The notes under the pieces: model-generated
The model's database searches: none
Seen by the model: only the letters and a program-made list of their open reading frames with translations
What the model was told of the DNA's origin: nothing
Assembly (NCBI GenBank): GCA_014338405.1
Contig: JTDE01002073.1
Span: 42,164-106,163, forward strand
DNA: 64,000 bases
Source of the DNA: Paragonimus skrjabini miyazakii
Lineage: Eukaryota > Platyhelminthes > Trematoda > Plagiorchiida > Troglotrematidae
Direction: 5' to 3'
Translations under genes and position numbers: made by a program
In this document: positions 23,105 to 34,099 of the stretch, piece after piece
How positions within the stretch are numbered: the stretch's first letter is position 1
How the letters are laid out: the number at the start of each line of letters is the position of its first letter

Positions 23105-25477
23105 TTGTGCCAAACGTGTCGGATCGGTTCCAGATTGTGTACATATTGAAGTACGTAATACGGTTCGTGAACAATCTACACGGACCATGGAATCAAGTGG
23201 CACTCTGATCTATAACAATTTATTTGAGTTGAGAGTAAGCATAGTGCAACATGTTTATTTGTGTAGACCAAGCAAACAGTACACTGAACCGATGAGTGTG
23301 ATATAGGTTTGTATGAATGCAGTTGATGTGGTGTCTGAGTCGAGTGAACGTCCATCAACTAATCCGTTGAATGTGTGTAGGATGTTTCGTACTGTTGGTA
23401 TTTTGCAAGTATATGTGAAGTCTTTACAATCAAATGAACTCAGCTGCAACGCGCATCATTAAATTATTTGTTTGCTCTTGTGTTGAAGTGACTGTGAACC
23501 AAGTGAGCGAAGGTGACGAAACGTATCACCACAAAACGTTCATGACCGATAAAAGTAACTAGTGGGCCGGGCAGAAAACCGTGACAGTAGGGAATAAGTA
23601 CAGCATAAAAAGTCTTTGGTGGGAACGTTGATGTTTAACTCTTGTCCAGGTTGGGACAGTCTGACGATAGCCCAGCCTGCGTAAAATCATACTGTTGCAC
23701 GACATCAAATTTTGCTTGAGAAAGTTACGGTTCACTTTAACGTCAAGTGGTGGTTGCGCAATTGTTATAGCAAGCTGTCAACGAAGATAACTCAAAAGTG
23801 TAGTTCTTGGGGGTTAATATTGTGCCTTAAGTTATTACGAATAGTCGTGATGCAATTCTAATCATAGCGATGACCGCAAGTCTGTTGGATATTTCTTAAG
23901 ATATGTAATTGTCTAGCTCTTTCGCGCTCTCATTGATCGGGTTGTGTGAGATTGGTGTGCTCTTTTCTTAGGAAGAAACCCCTCCACCGATGAGACATTT
24001 TTTCCTTAATAGAAGCTGTTTCTTGTCTACTCGTGTCAATACTTTCTGCCCTGAACATGTGAGTAACACTCAGTGCACTTAGCCACCTATGAATAATCAC
24101 TATTGGTGGGGTCACTTATAAAATATTCCTACTCCGATATTTGGCCTAAGGAGTGTAATGTAAGTCAATAGTTCCGGAACGTAAACGGACCGGGTATGAA
24201 GGAATAGGTATTGTGTTATGCTAATGATCAGTATGCACTAGCTTAGTAGTCGAACTTGTGGGACTCACATTAAATAATGAACTAGCTCGAGCTCAATGCC
24301 AGCCGCGACATAGTAGAAATAGTAAACTGACTGTTGTTGATACAGTTTCGATTTTCTTCTCAGCAACAAGTTATTTTACAAATAACACTATATATAATAA
24401 TTGACCGGACGGTGTGAAATATTGTTGCACTAATCACATTATGCTTTTCAGCTGTGTGAACCGTGGAGGGCTCTCTCCTGGTTGACAATTGATGGATTGG
24501 GACAATCAGAACAATCAATAGTTGTTTGCAGTTGTGCCGCTATGAGTAATGCACCCGAAACAGTAGCGCGTTATGGTCTGTAAACAGCCACATTGGGAGC
24601 TAGGATTACTATAAATAAGTTCTTGATCATGGCACAACGGGTTAAGATTAAAAACACAATAAATACTGCAACATCTAACTCTTGCCAAAAAGCCTTTATC
24701 AAACAATATAATGTATTCCGGAGAAAAAAACATTAGAATAAACGAGTCGGCTTAATGTTTTAAACGTTAAGGTGGCCATAGCAATGGCCTGATTTGACCG
24801 GATTACGCGGAGACCCATCGGACGACTGAAAACATCACTGTGATATACTCACAATACAGGTTGCTCACCACATACAGGGAACCGTAGTTTTACACAATAG
24901 AGGGATCTTATCAGCTGACCTTCTTTGAATGAATTTTGCCCTTGTTGACTCTAATAAGTGGTGCGTATCATTATCCTGACTGGAAGTTGTGAGCCAGCTG
25001 TCGTTTCATGGGATGTACATATGTTGATGACGGTTTCAGTGACCACACACTAACTTTGATCCCATCGCAAGGGTTTGCTTGCAACTGCTTGTGAATAGTA
25101 GAACTAGAACATCCTGGGATTCCACGGTCACTAAAACTTATGCAATTGGGTTAACAGAAGTGACAAAATCGAGATGGTTTTCATCAGAAATTCTGTCCTT
25201 CAGATAGATCACTCATTGTAACCATCAATGTGATCAAAATGGGTGATCTAATCACAACTGTCCATGTACAAGATGATCTGATAACTTGGTGTGCTCATTG
25301 ATAAGTTATTTTCTGGCTTAAAAACCGTCCCACAAATCACATGTTTCATTAATTGTATCCACTGTATTGTCCGGTCGTAAATCCTTCTGCCATACCCATT
25401 GATAATAGTAGCGATTATTTTTCTTGTACACGTATCCATTTGCAGGTAGCCAGGACAAGTACATCATCTCGGTTGTA
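23105..25477. other. Noncoding stretch, no gene seen
   Basis: No supported gene. Short frames on both strands (60-72 codons) have no recognisable domains, and no retroelement fragments were recognised. Confidence 0.5.
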
Positions 25478-25830
25478 CATCACTCATATTTGATCACAAC
25501 CCTCGCATTCAGAACGATTTTCCAGCCAGTCTCACTCAAGTGGTAGCACTAGACTCAAACCTCGCTCTTGTGAGACCTTATCAATAATGTATATCCATAC
25601 CAGGGCATGAAACAGAGCTCCGAGCACGCTTTCACGAAGCAACCTTGTTGACCACTGCGCTAACGACACCACAATGGACATGACCGAATTGTCATATTTG
25701 AACTTTCAATCACTTTCGCGTGCCAGTAAGTAGAGCATTCTCCACTATCACTCTCCTGTTATGCTGGTCAAACAGAGACAGTCGTCCGGTTCGCTGAGGT
25801 CGGTTAGTTCTACTTCATTTGGTGTGGTGC
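25478..25830 (-). mobile_element. SINE copy, minus strand, strongly diverged
   Basis: Tail, ribozyme region, tRNA-like region and part of the 5' module can be followed. The tRNA-like part keeps GTTAGCGCAGTGG as A box and the CTTTCACGAAGC block. The ribozyme is decayed: CTGACGA is TTGATAA and GAAA is GAGG, although the GTC triplet and a pairable stem I remain. Probably one of the older copies. Confidence 0.65.
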
Positions 25831-25834
25831 CCCT

Positions 25835-28030
25835 CAGACTGGAGAAGAGAAACTGTATAATCAAGTTTGACATATTTCATCTCACTAAACATGTTTGAGC
25901 AGATTTTGCTACATCTTTACGGTTGCATACAAAAGATCACTCACATTAAAATGAGTAAGTAACTGGTCTGTGATCTAGTAACCACGTTTCGTGTTATCTG
26001 TTCGAAGTCACAGCCTAAAAATGCGTTTCTGCCAAGACTGTTACTATCTCAGAGTCTAGATGTGTGCTGTGTCCAACAGTTGCTATCTGTAGGCTTGCCG
26101 TCATCATGCTAGTGACATAGACAGTGAACTTTAACATTTTAGACTTTTTCACCCATTCATGTAAAAATGATTTTGTTACGCGCACTAGAACAGACACAAT
26201 GAACAGTTTTCCAATATAAGTTATGCTGATTAACACTTCGTCTTCTTTTCTCAACTGCGTGACAAAAATGAGATGTTGCAGATTTGTTCTAATGTTTCTG
26301 AAATAGTATGGTACACGCAAACATCAATGCTCAAAGAAAATTCTAGACCCGATACAGCAGTAACCGAACAACGATAGCCATCTCTGTTATGATTAATGTA
26401 AAATAATACATAATAGTAATCAGTATAATAAAAGAATGGATGCGCGTAGCTCGGTTAGCGATAAGTTCCGTCGTTGAAACAACCACAAGAGATGCATAAA
26501 ATATTTTTGTTAAGTATCTTTTTTTAAAAAAAACGTCCAGATTCACATAGAAAGCCAATTTTAGGGCTAGAAATGAAAAATTCCGAGAACGGAACATTGA
26601 GGTGGTCCTGCTGAGCGGAATATACTACTTCTACATGAAGCTCAGGGCTCATTACTAGAATATGCAAACCCGTTCTCAGGCAATTTATATAGTGTGGCCT
26701 ACACCCAACTAATGAAGGTTTGTTCAGCGCTAGTTTTTCTATTTCTTGAAACTCCTTAGCCTAATAACTAACTGAATGTCATCATCATCAACATCATCAT
26801 AACAGCCATGAGCCTGACCAAAGGTACTGTGGCTCAGACCGCCGTTCACCTCAACAGTGACGTGGAATATCTTAGAAGAAAATGTTACTAAGAAGACTGA
26901 AAATTGTTGAGAGAAGACTAAGAGGAAGAAGCGGAGATGGTATGGATACAGGTACGCCACTGACTGCCAAGGTAGCAGTATGGGTCATACTCCGAATTAC
27001 AGTCTTTCTATTCCTGTTTTCTTTTTTAACTTGAAACTAAACCTAGATAAGACAGTGGTTGTAATTTAGTTTCGTCAATTGTGGGTTACTATGTCTGAAA
27101 ACTTATTAGTGAGCCTATAATACTTCTTGATGACCATTCTCAAACCGATGCTCCACACTATATTCATCCAAACCAACGGAGGAAAAATAAGCTATAACTC
27201 ATTTGTTACTGAGCTATTGTTTAGACCAAACAGCCTGCAAGTATCCCAGCCCGCGTAGAGTGACACCGTTTCAAGGATTTAAACACTGGACGGTGCAACA
27301 CCGTTTAGTAATTCCCCATCTCTTTCCTTTAGTCTGGGCAGTATGTAGCCATTATTATTATTAGTATTACTGTTATGGTTCACCTAGACATGTCAACTTT
27401 CATCATTGTACAATAATTATATGATCGCCGTAATAAAGTTCATGTTAGAGAGACTCGGTGTTATGCTTTCCTTCAGAGGGACTGCAGGGATTGCAGTGAG
27501 ACTATAAGAAACTCAATACTCATCACGAATGCTTGTCTACTTCAGCTATCTGGAGAGACTAATGTTGTGTTACTCATTGTATCTCACTCGTATGGGTCGG
27601 ATTTCATGGATTGGGTTGCACTCCAGTCAAAGGACAATCATTTCTACCGAATAAATGTTTGTGTTGTCTCTGAAGGTTTTTCGTCTTCGGGAGAATACTG
27701 TAACACTAATCACTTAAATCGTTCCATTGCAAACAAGTTTCCCAGCACCGACGCATTAGCGACCAGGACTTATGTCTGTTAATAACAAAAATTATCCAGA
27801 GGAAACGAATTTCAGATGATCTAGTTATCTGAGGAGTACGAGAATGAACGAGCCCGATTGCAAGGTGTCAGTAACTACTGAGACACTCCTCTAGTTTCCG
27901 TATGCTCATTTCAAAACAACTGATCATAGCTGTCGTAATTCTATACACTTTCCAGTCAGCTTCCCACAAAAAGGAGCGTTATATTAGAGTTTCGATATTT
28001 TTACGGCCCGTCAGTAATGCACATCCTTGT
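25835..28030. other. Noncoding stretch with simple repeats
   Basis: No supported gene. CAT/ATC-rich simple repeat at about 26776-26803 and ATT repeat at about 27350-27368. Frames at 26015-26320 and 26343-26597 (minus) are hydrophobic but lack recognisable features. Confidence 0.5.
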
Positions 28031-28032
28031 CA

Positions 28033-28095
28033 TGACCTTGATCAGAATTCCGGTCATGCTTTGGTAACCGCGTTTACCACTGCGTCATTGACTCT
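28033..28095 (-). mobile_element. SINE fragment (tRNA-like part only)
   Basis: About 60 bp match the reverse complement of the family's A/B-box region (CCGGTCATGCTTTGGTAACC, then TTTACCACTGCGTCATTGAC). It lies just upstream of a + strand copy in the opposite orientation. Confidence 0.5.
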
Positions 28096-28137
28096 ATGTT
28101 GGGTACAGGTGAAATATCAGTTTTAGCGATTCCTTTT

Positions 28138-28468
28138 ATTTTAACGTGAGGAGAATTCCTGGTCCTCAGGCCATCGATTAGGGTTAACAGGACAATTACC
28201 GTGTTTCCTCTCTAGGTAATTGGGTAATCTACACACTACTCATAATTGAATGTGGCTGAGCGTTTACATATGGTATTTCGATCAGAACTAATGCGAGATC
28301 AATACAGCAGTGGGTAACTTAGCTACTTCACGAAAGCTTGGTGAGATTTCAAATACCGGCCATAACAAGGTTATGCACTACTGATGGGCTCTAGCAAGAA
28401 CGAAACTGGAAAGTCTATGGAAATGTGACAGCCGAGACCAGTTGTGAGTGATCTTCAACTTAGGTCAA
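28138..28468 (+). mobile_element. SINE copy with internal deletion across the ribozyme
   Basis: 5' module and tRNA-like region are recognisable. In the ribozyme the CTGATGG box, a mismatched stem II and GAAAC are followed directly by the tail sequence GGAAAGTCTATGG. About 35-40 bp that should hold stem III, the GTC site, the 3' strand of stem I and the next block are deleted. The tail then continues to GATCTTCAACTT. Confidence 0.7.
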
Positions 28469-29014
28469 CCGACTCCCGCATTAATTGCCAATAATTATTC
28501 CTAAACGTCAATAACCTCATGTGACTCCACTTGGGAGCAGATTTATGATGAACGTTTGTTCGTTCAACCTTTATCGTACTACCCGAGATCCACACCATCC
28601 CCATCTAGTTTAGAGACAGTTTTGAGGAACGAAAACTGGTTAACAGGCCTGCAGAGTATCAAAGCATGGAAGTGGCCTACCTACAAATAACCGCCACAAC
28701 AATAAGCCCGTGCTGCACTATATGTAGTTCCACTCACATACACCGCATTCAGTGTAAACCCGAAGGAATGAATCGAAGAGGTGTATGAGTAGGAGTCCTT
28801 ATGGTCCAGTTACCCTATGCTGATAGGTAGGTGGTATGTTAATGTGAAATTGACACCTTTATCTTTCGGATACAAAACAACAGAAGAGCTAAAATGGTGG
28901 GAACTAAACTGGAAAGAATGAGGCTGTAAATTGAAGACAAGAAATTGTTCGGCATACAAGTATATATTATTACATAACTAGTATATGTATTATAGTAAAG
29001 TACATGGTGTTACA

Positions 29015-29335
29015 CTTGAGGCGATTGGGCAACCTGATCATTATTCACAACCGAAAGTGGTTGAGTGTTCACATATGATAATTCGATCGTGCCTAACGGA
29101 TGGTCAACGGCGCAGTGGTTAACACGTTTACCTCATGAAAGCGTGGCCAGAGTTCTAGTCCCGGCAGTGGCAAGGATATGCACTACTGACGAGCTCTAAC
29201 GAAAGCGAAACTCGAGTCTAGTGCTTCTTTTCGAAAGGGGTCGACCGAAAAGTCTATGGAAATGAGACAGCGGCGGTCAATTGTGGGTGATGTTCAGTCT
29301 ATATGAAAACTAAAATCCCCTACTACTCATCAGTA
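29015..29335 (+). mobile_element. SINE copy with intact ribozyme core
   Basis: Begins within the 5' module at GAGGCGATTGGGCAACCTG (the first ~80 bp of the family are missing), then carries the A box GGCGCAGTGG, the CAT loop, B box AGTTCTAGTCC, ribozyme (29180-29224) and the complete tail ending CTACTACTCATCAG. Very similar to the 22.7 kb copy over the tRNA-like and ribozyme parts, so probably young. Confidence 0.82.
29180..29224 (+). ncRNA. Hammerhead ribozyme, core intact, one stem II mismatch
   Basis: Stem I GCACTA/TAGTGC is perfect (29180-29185 with 29219-29224). CTGACGA is at 29186-29192, stem II GCTCT-AACG-AAAGC at 29193-29206 with a single C-A mismatch, GAAA at 29207-29210, and the GTC triplet ends at 29218. 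The catalytic residues are all present, so self-cleavage is plausible but perhaps weaker than for the copy at 22971. Confidence 0.8.
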
Positions 29336-29629
29336 AAAGAATAAGTATCGATGATCCAGTGCACCAGCAAAACTGACAGAATAAAAACGATAGAGGGCCA
29401 CTATAACTCACGTTTTTGAGAGCTAGTGATTTGCCAAATAATAAGGGTCACTTTTTGATATGAAGAATAAACAAAGTTATTTATGTAAACACATCGTATT
29501 GTCATGTCAGTAATGAATTTATGATAACATGAATCGGTTTCCATATCAAACATTTAGGAGGTAGGGTGTGTTGTCAGTCAGTGAATTAGGAAAGGCCACT
29601 AAACCGTTTCTAATCACACAAGGCTAGCT

Positions 29630-30382
29630 TCAGTTGGCTAATTGCGACCGCCTCAACAAACTGCGAGAATCTTGAGTTAGAATGACGTAGTTAGATTCTG
29701 TATGCACAAGTTTGATGATAACGTGATCAGTGGTCAGGACGTATCTAACGGCTTCGATCAATGGTTGTTTGCGTGTTTCAATGAGAATTCCGTTCTCCGA
29801 TAACATGGACTTCTCTTTTCGTTTACGTAAATTTTCATTCAACCGGTTCTGTTTTCTGACTTTCTGTGCATTTACATATAACTTGGTAAACACAGTGTAG
29901 GATGGTACTGACAGGCTAATCTTCCTTGTCTGCAGGCACGGGTACGAGCTAATACACGAGATTTGGTTGCGTTGAACATTCGCATAATCGAACTTATTGG
30001 TCCGCACAGTTTGACGGATACTATAATCACTCCTAAATTGAGATTCGATGTAAGTATTCTTTTTTTCTCTTCTCACAATGACCATTTGTTCGGATAGCAG
30101 TTTCAGTTTACAATGTCGTTCTATGGCTCTTTTGGGATAACCATTGGATTGGAGTACCAATGTGATAAAGTCTACTTTTTCCTCAAGGCTGTCCTGCATA
30201 CGGATTCGTCCTACTCGCATGAGTACTGTGTTCATTAGTGCGCGTTTATGATAAACCGGTGTGAAACTAGTAGAATTCAGGTAATGGCCGGAACACGTGA
30301 ATTTCCTATAGTCATCTTCCCGGCGACTTATGAATATGTTTAGGAACAAAAAACAACCACCGACCTCAAATTCACACCACAT
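29630..30382 (-). pseudogene. PLE thumb and GIY-YIG-region ORF, 250 codons
   Basis: Longest frame in the window. It opens just after the YADD box in a shifted frame. Residues about 10-20 (FLFLNIFISR) correspond to the FLDV block that follows the catalytic box in these enzymes; next come KFTCSGHYLNSTSF and KRALMNTVLMR, then NGYP at about 80. The region around KNTYIESQFRSDYSI fits the thumb-to-endonuclease linker, and KQPLIEAVRYVLTTDH fits the distal GIY-YIG domain. The GIY-YIG signature itself is not recognisable. In another frame at the 3' end the sequence reads SRFSQFVEAVAI, the conserved C-terminal block of the family, so the last ~20 residues of this frame are out of register. Confidence 0.75.
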
Positions 30383-30389
30383 AGAAGTG

Positions 30390-30510
30390 AGAATGACAGT
30401 TATTTAAGCGATGTATCAGGTTATCTATTGTCTGTTTGGGACGACTGAATATTAGTGTATCATCGGCGTAGGGCTCATAATATGACAACCTTGCTATGTC
30501 TGTGGCCGAC
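30390..30510 (-). pseudogene. PLE reverse transcriptase catalytic block (YADD)
   Basis: A minus-strand frame reads ARLSYYEPYADDTLIFSR and continues for about 25 residues into the sequence preceding the next frame. YADD is the metal-binding motif of reverse transcriptases. A TAG closes the frame upstream and TGA closes it before the downstream ORF, so at least one frameshift separates it from the thumb region. Confidence 0.8.
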
Positions 30511-31084
30511 TACGGTTCAATACTGCTAAAAGGTTGATCTCATAACGGAGGAAGCAAAATGAAATGCGCAAGATCGATCGATTTATATTTTATGGTTGTT
30601 ATCATCCAGAAGGTTGTACAAACCTCCAGGTGGAATCGGACTTCATTTGTTTGAAGTAAAGCTGAGCTACTTCGGTCCACATTGGTAGGGGTGGACTTAG
30701 TGTCAGGTGGATGGATCTGTAGCACTCCAACTGGCCAGTCAGATTGTAATCGTACGACCCGATGCTTGCACGTGTCAGCACTGACTGACCTGATTTTTTC
30801 GTTTGCTTGTTGGCACCTCATAACGTACTCGTTTTAACACCACAACCACCGTATTTGGTCGCCTCGTCTGATTCCCTGTGGGTCGTGACTGCTTTCTGTG
30901 GTAATTGCCTGCTCTATATGTTCAGAACCCGTGCGATCTAGCTTTTGACTCGTTTCCAATGCACAGTGATACTCACGTGGTCTTCTTCGATTGGGATTCA
31001 ATCTATACAATTGGACGCGTAAAAGACAGGACGATTCAATAAACCCTTAACATGAAAGTCTTTTGAGGTGGGTTCTAGTGAATT

Positions 31085-31300
31085 AACCCATTTATGTGGA
31101 GGTAGCACCGATCGACAAAACGGAAACTGGCATTTTCAGTGCACAAAGATACAGTTTCTCTCGGAACGTCATTCGAGAAAGACAAGGCAATGTGATTCAT
31201 TTTAACGAGCTCAAACATAGTCAGTCGTCCCCTATGACGGGACATTCGTGAACAAGGACTGTACGTCTACGGGGCAATTGAACTCATTTGCAAAATTGAC
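31085..31300 (-). pseudogene. PLE reverse transcriptase fingers/palm block
   Basis: The minus strand reads DVQSLFTNVP at 31239-31268, an excellent match to the DxxSLFTxxP metal-binding motif of PLE reverse transcriptases. After a stop it continues with VPRETVSLCTENASFRF and HINGL, equivalent to the segment leading to the GSPLGP block of the family. That GSPLGP block itself is not preserved. Confidence 0.75.
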
Positions 31301-31321
31301 TTCGTTTAAATCACTGATCAC

Positions 31322-31475
31322 TTCAAGTCTTTAATGGAATATGCCTGAAATATTTGTTTTATTGGATTTAAAGTGTTGACTGACCGGCGTGCTATTTTGT
31401 GGAAGGGGATACATATCATCGTCAGAATAGGCCTAAGTAGCATTCCAGACTTGTTTGTCATAAAGAAATCGTAGA
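31322..31475 (-). pseudogene. PLE reverse transcriptase N-terminal block (LRPI)
   Basis: About 48 sense codons without an initiator, ending in TGA. The KSGMLLRPILTMICIPF block and the following HKIARRSVNTLNPIKQ match the PLE region that normally reads KxGxPLRPIxSxxxSP with a following LxPLL-type stretch. It sits in frame order upstream of the DVQSLFTNVP block. Confidence 0.75.
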
Positions 31476-31545
31476 GTTGAAATGTCGACCACCCACGCGG
31501 ATCAATAGCTTTGTGGGTCTCTTCATCAAGTGTACGTCGGTGCTA

Positions 31546-32005
31546 CCTTACACTGTGTTTACCAAGTTATATGTAAATGCACAGAAAGTCAGAAAACAGA
31601 ACCGGTTGAATGAAAATTTACGTAAACGAAAAGAGAAGTCCATGTTATCGGAGAACGGAATTCTCATTGAAACACGCAAACAACCATTGATCGAAGCCGT
31701 TAGATACGTCCTGACCACTGATCACGTTATCATCAAACTTGTGCATACAGAATCTAACTACGTCATTCTAACTCAAGATTCTCGCAGTTTGTTGAGGCGG
31801 TCGCAATTAGCCAACTGAAGCTAGCCTTGTGTGATTAGAAACGGTTTAGTGGCCTTTCCTAATTCACTGACTGACAACACACCCTACCTCCTAAATGTTT
31901 GATATAAAATCCGATTCGTGTTATTGTAAATTTGGTACGGACGAGTCAATACGAAATGCTTGCATCTGCCAACTTCCGTGTGCTAACTGTTTTGTTCGAA
32001 TTTCA
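31546..32005 (+). mobile_element. Inverted partial copy of the PLE 3' end
   Basis: The first ~355 bp (31552-31905) are essentially identical to the reverse complement of 29543-29898; both encode the same ~88 residues in frame. Beyond 31905 similarity drops but continues to about 31938 (GATTCGTGTTATTGTAAATT against GATTCATGTTATCATAAATT). The end (about 31950-32005, ACGAAATGCTTGCATCTGCC onward) matches 58771-58835 next to another PLE. The + frame 31477-31818 (113 codons) is this copy, with ~25 unrelated residues in front. Confidence 0.82.
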
Positions 32006-32011
32006 GGAAGG

Positions 32012-33587
32012 AAATGATAACGGATCCTAATGTGAGTTTGAAACTTCACAATAAATCGTTTACTAATCAGTGTGTGCCCTTTTTTGAATGCTATATATAT
32101 ATATATATATATATAAAGATTAGGCGAATTGTGTATAACGTACTCGCCGTCTCTTTGTTGGCAATCAGCTATGAGTTATCTTCCGATCCTGGGCTGTGAT
32201 TGCATGCTCGGCCGCATTTGACACAACACCATATATACACCTCAATACGGTCCATAGTACCTATAGTTCCTTCGCGTACCGCACACTTGAATGAACGCCC
32301 TTGCAAGCGATGCCCATTACAAATTCGGACGTCTGTGCAGATTGTACTCTTTCAGGCTGCTCGGTCTAAGGTTACGCTCTCCTATGGTCTAAGATCGACA
32401 TTAGAAGGCTAATGACCTATTGCTAGTGATACAACTGAAAAACGAACCGACAGACGACAACAAAATCAATTGGTTGCGCAAAACGGGGTACACGTCTGTG
32501 ATCTGTGGTGGTGGGTTGTGGATGTGACCGAGACGACAGAAGAGAAGTTTGATCCTCACGTGCACGTTAGTCAAGCAAGTATTTTAACATCTTAACGTAA
32601 AATATGTGACAGAGGCACAGCTGAGGATGAATACAAATCCAGTTCTGCGAACAGAAAATCAGTCAAACAGGACATTCGATATGATCTCAGATAACTACGT
32701 AATTTATTGTCTGACTTGAATGCTTTTGACAAATGCAATCAACTCCATACTGCAGATGGGGATTTATTTACTCACACCACCTTCATCGATCAATTATGCA
32801 ACCTGGACGTAAGTGACCAATATGAAGTTTTCATTTTACAAAATACATCACATGACACAAACAGATGCTAATCTGACAGTTGAAAATTAGGAACGTTTAA
32901 CTTCTAGTGATACCTATGCTTATTTCAAGGGTATAGTACCCAACAGCTCTTCAAGAAGACATATGTATAATGTCTGTTCGACCGATGTCCTTATTACTGT
33001 TTTTAGTCACGCAAATTACCGCAGATGGACGTATCGATCATAAGTTCAACAAAAATTCAATCTATTTGGTTGATGCCACATTCATGAGGAGTATTATTTG
33101 TTATGACAAACAATGTAGTAGTGTCTGATGACAGTGGTTTCTACACGTCATAACGGATTATGAAAGTCTTCACTGGATCAATCGCATATTGTGCTGTCAA
33201 GTGAATATGATCGATTATTCTGGTGCTTTCCGGTTGTTCGTTGTTATGCTGATGTGGTGGCAACTGAACTGGCTTTGAACTTTGACCGTTTAGTTTGTCT
33301 TATGATTTGGATCTCTGCATGTTTAAATAGTTCGTTGTAAATGTTTCTAGAAATGCAGCAGATTATGGTCAAAAAATAACCCATACAGCTCTACATGTCC
33401 GAAATGTGAATCTCAAAATGTTGCTAGAGATGCCTTGGTAGAATGTTTATTAAAAACAATAGTATTCTGTTGTGAGCTGAAGTCCCAAAAGGCATTATTG
33501 GGTTATGCCCCACTTAATGCTCGGTCAGTTTATCAACGTTGACGAAATACTGATGCGCAATCGTGGACTTGGCTAATTTCAAGCTAA
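32012..33587. other. Noncoding stretch with a TA microsatellite
   Basis: No supported gene. A (TA)n tract spans 32092-32115. It is close to the end of the PLE-derived copy and could be related to its insertion, but this cannot be shown from sequence alone. Confidence 0.5.
32092..32115. repeat. (TA)n microsatellite
   Basis: An uninterrupted TA tract of about 24 bp, located 90 bp beyond the end of the inverted PLE copy. Confidence 0.85.
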
Positions 33588-33753
33588 ACAACCTTCGCAT
33601 TCGGATAAACTTTCCAGTCGATCTCTTCCGGAAACAGGTTGCGATCAAATGTGATTGATTTGAAACCACTGATGATAAGTAGGAGATTTTGGTTTTATAT
33701 GAATTAGACGCCACCTACAACTGATCGCAACTGTTAAATTGCCATAGACCCCT
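33588..33753 (-). mobile_element. Two SINE tail fragments, minus strand
   Basis: 33588-33648 and 33667-33753 each match parts of the family tail in minus orientation (CGCATTCGGATAAACTTTCC; GTAGGAGATTTTGGTTTTAT). They abut the + strand copy that follows. Confidence 0.55.
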
Positions 33754-34072
33754 AGCTGAGGGGTCATCGATTGGAATTAACTGTGTCTCCTCTCGAGGCG
33801 ATTGGGCAATCAGAGTAATACTCACAAGCGAAAGTGGTTGAGCGTTCACATATGATAATTCGGTCTTGCCTAATGTGAGGTCATTGGCGCAGTAGTCAAC
33901 ACGGTTGCCTCACGAACAGCGTGGCCGGAGTTCTAGTATCGGCCGTGACAAGGATATGCACTACTGACGAGCTCTAATGAGAGCGAAACTCAAGTCTAGT
34001 GATTCTTTTCGAAAGGGGCTAACTAGAAAGTATATGAGAATGCTACAAATCAACTCACTCCCCGACTACTCA
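33754..34072 (+). mobile_element. SINE copy with intact ribozyme core
   Basis: 5' module from GAGGGGTCATCGATTGG, conserved ACTCACAAGCGAAAGTGG block, A box TTGGCGCAGTAG, B box AGTTCTAGTATC (one extra or changed base), ribozyme (33958-34002) and a shortened tail ending CGACTACTCATCAG. Another copy begins within about 40 bp downstream in the same orientation, giving a head-to-tail pair. Confidence 0.8.
33958..34002 (+). ncRNA. Hammerhead ribozyme, core intact
   Basis: CTGACGA at 33964-33970, stem II GCTCT-AATG-AGAGC perfect at 33971-33984, GAAA at 33985-33988, GTC triplet ending at 33996. The stem III loop is TCAA instead of TCGA. Stem I loses its outermost pair because the 3' strand is TAGTGA, leaving five pairs. 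Confidence 0.82.
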
Positions 34073-34099
34073 TCAGCAACATAAGACATCGACTAGCAA

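Larger units (their letters stand above)
29510..31475 (-). mobile_element. Decayed Penelope-like retroelement (RT plus endonuclease)
   Basis: Reading the minus strand, the order of blocks matches a PLE reverse transcriptase: a block with LLRPILTMICIPFHKIARRS (31322-31475), motif A-like DVQSLFTNVP (31239-31268), a stretch with ETVSLCTENASFRF (about 31100-31165), the YADD catalytic box (30459-30470), then thumb and endonuclease remnants (29630-30382). Several frameshifts and stops separate them. About 450 bp (30540-30990) between the block before the catalytic box and the box itself has no match and may be an insertion or a relic intron. The N-terminus is missing where an inverted copy abuts. 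It is not able to encode an intact enzyme. Confidence 0.82.
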
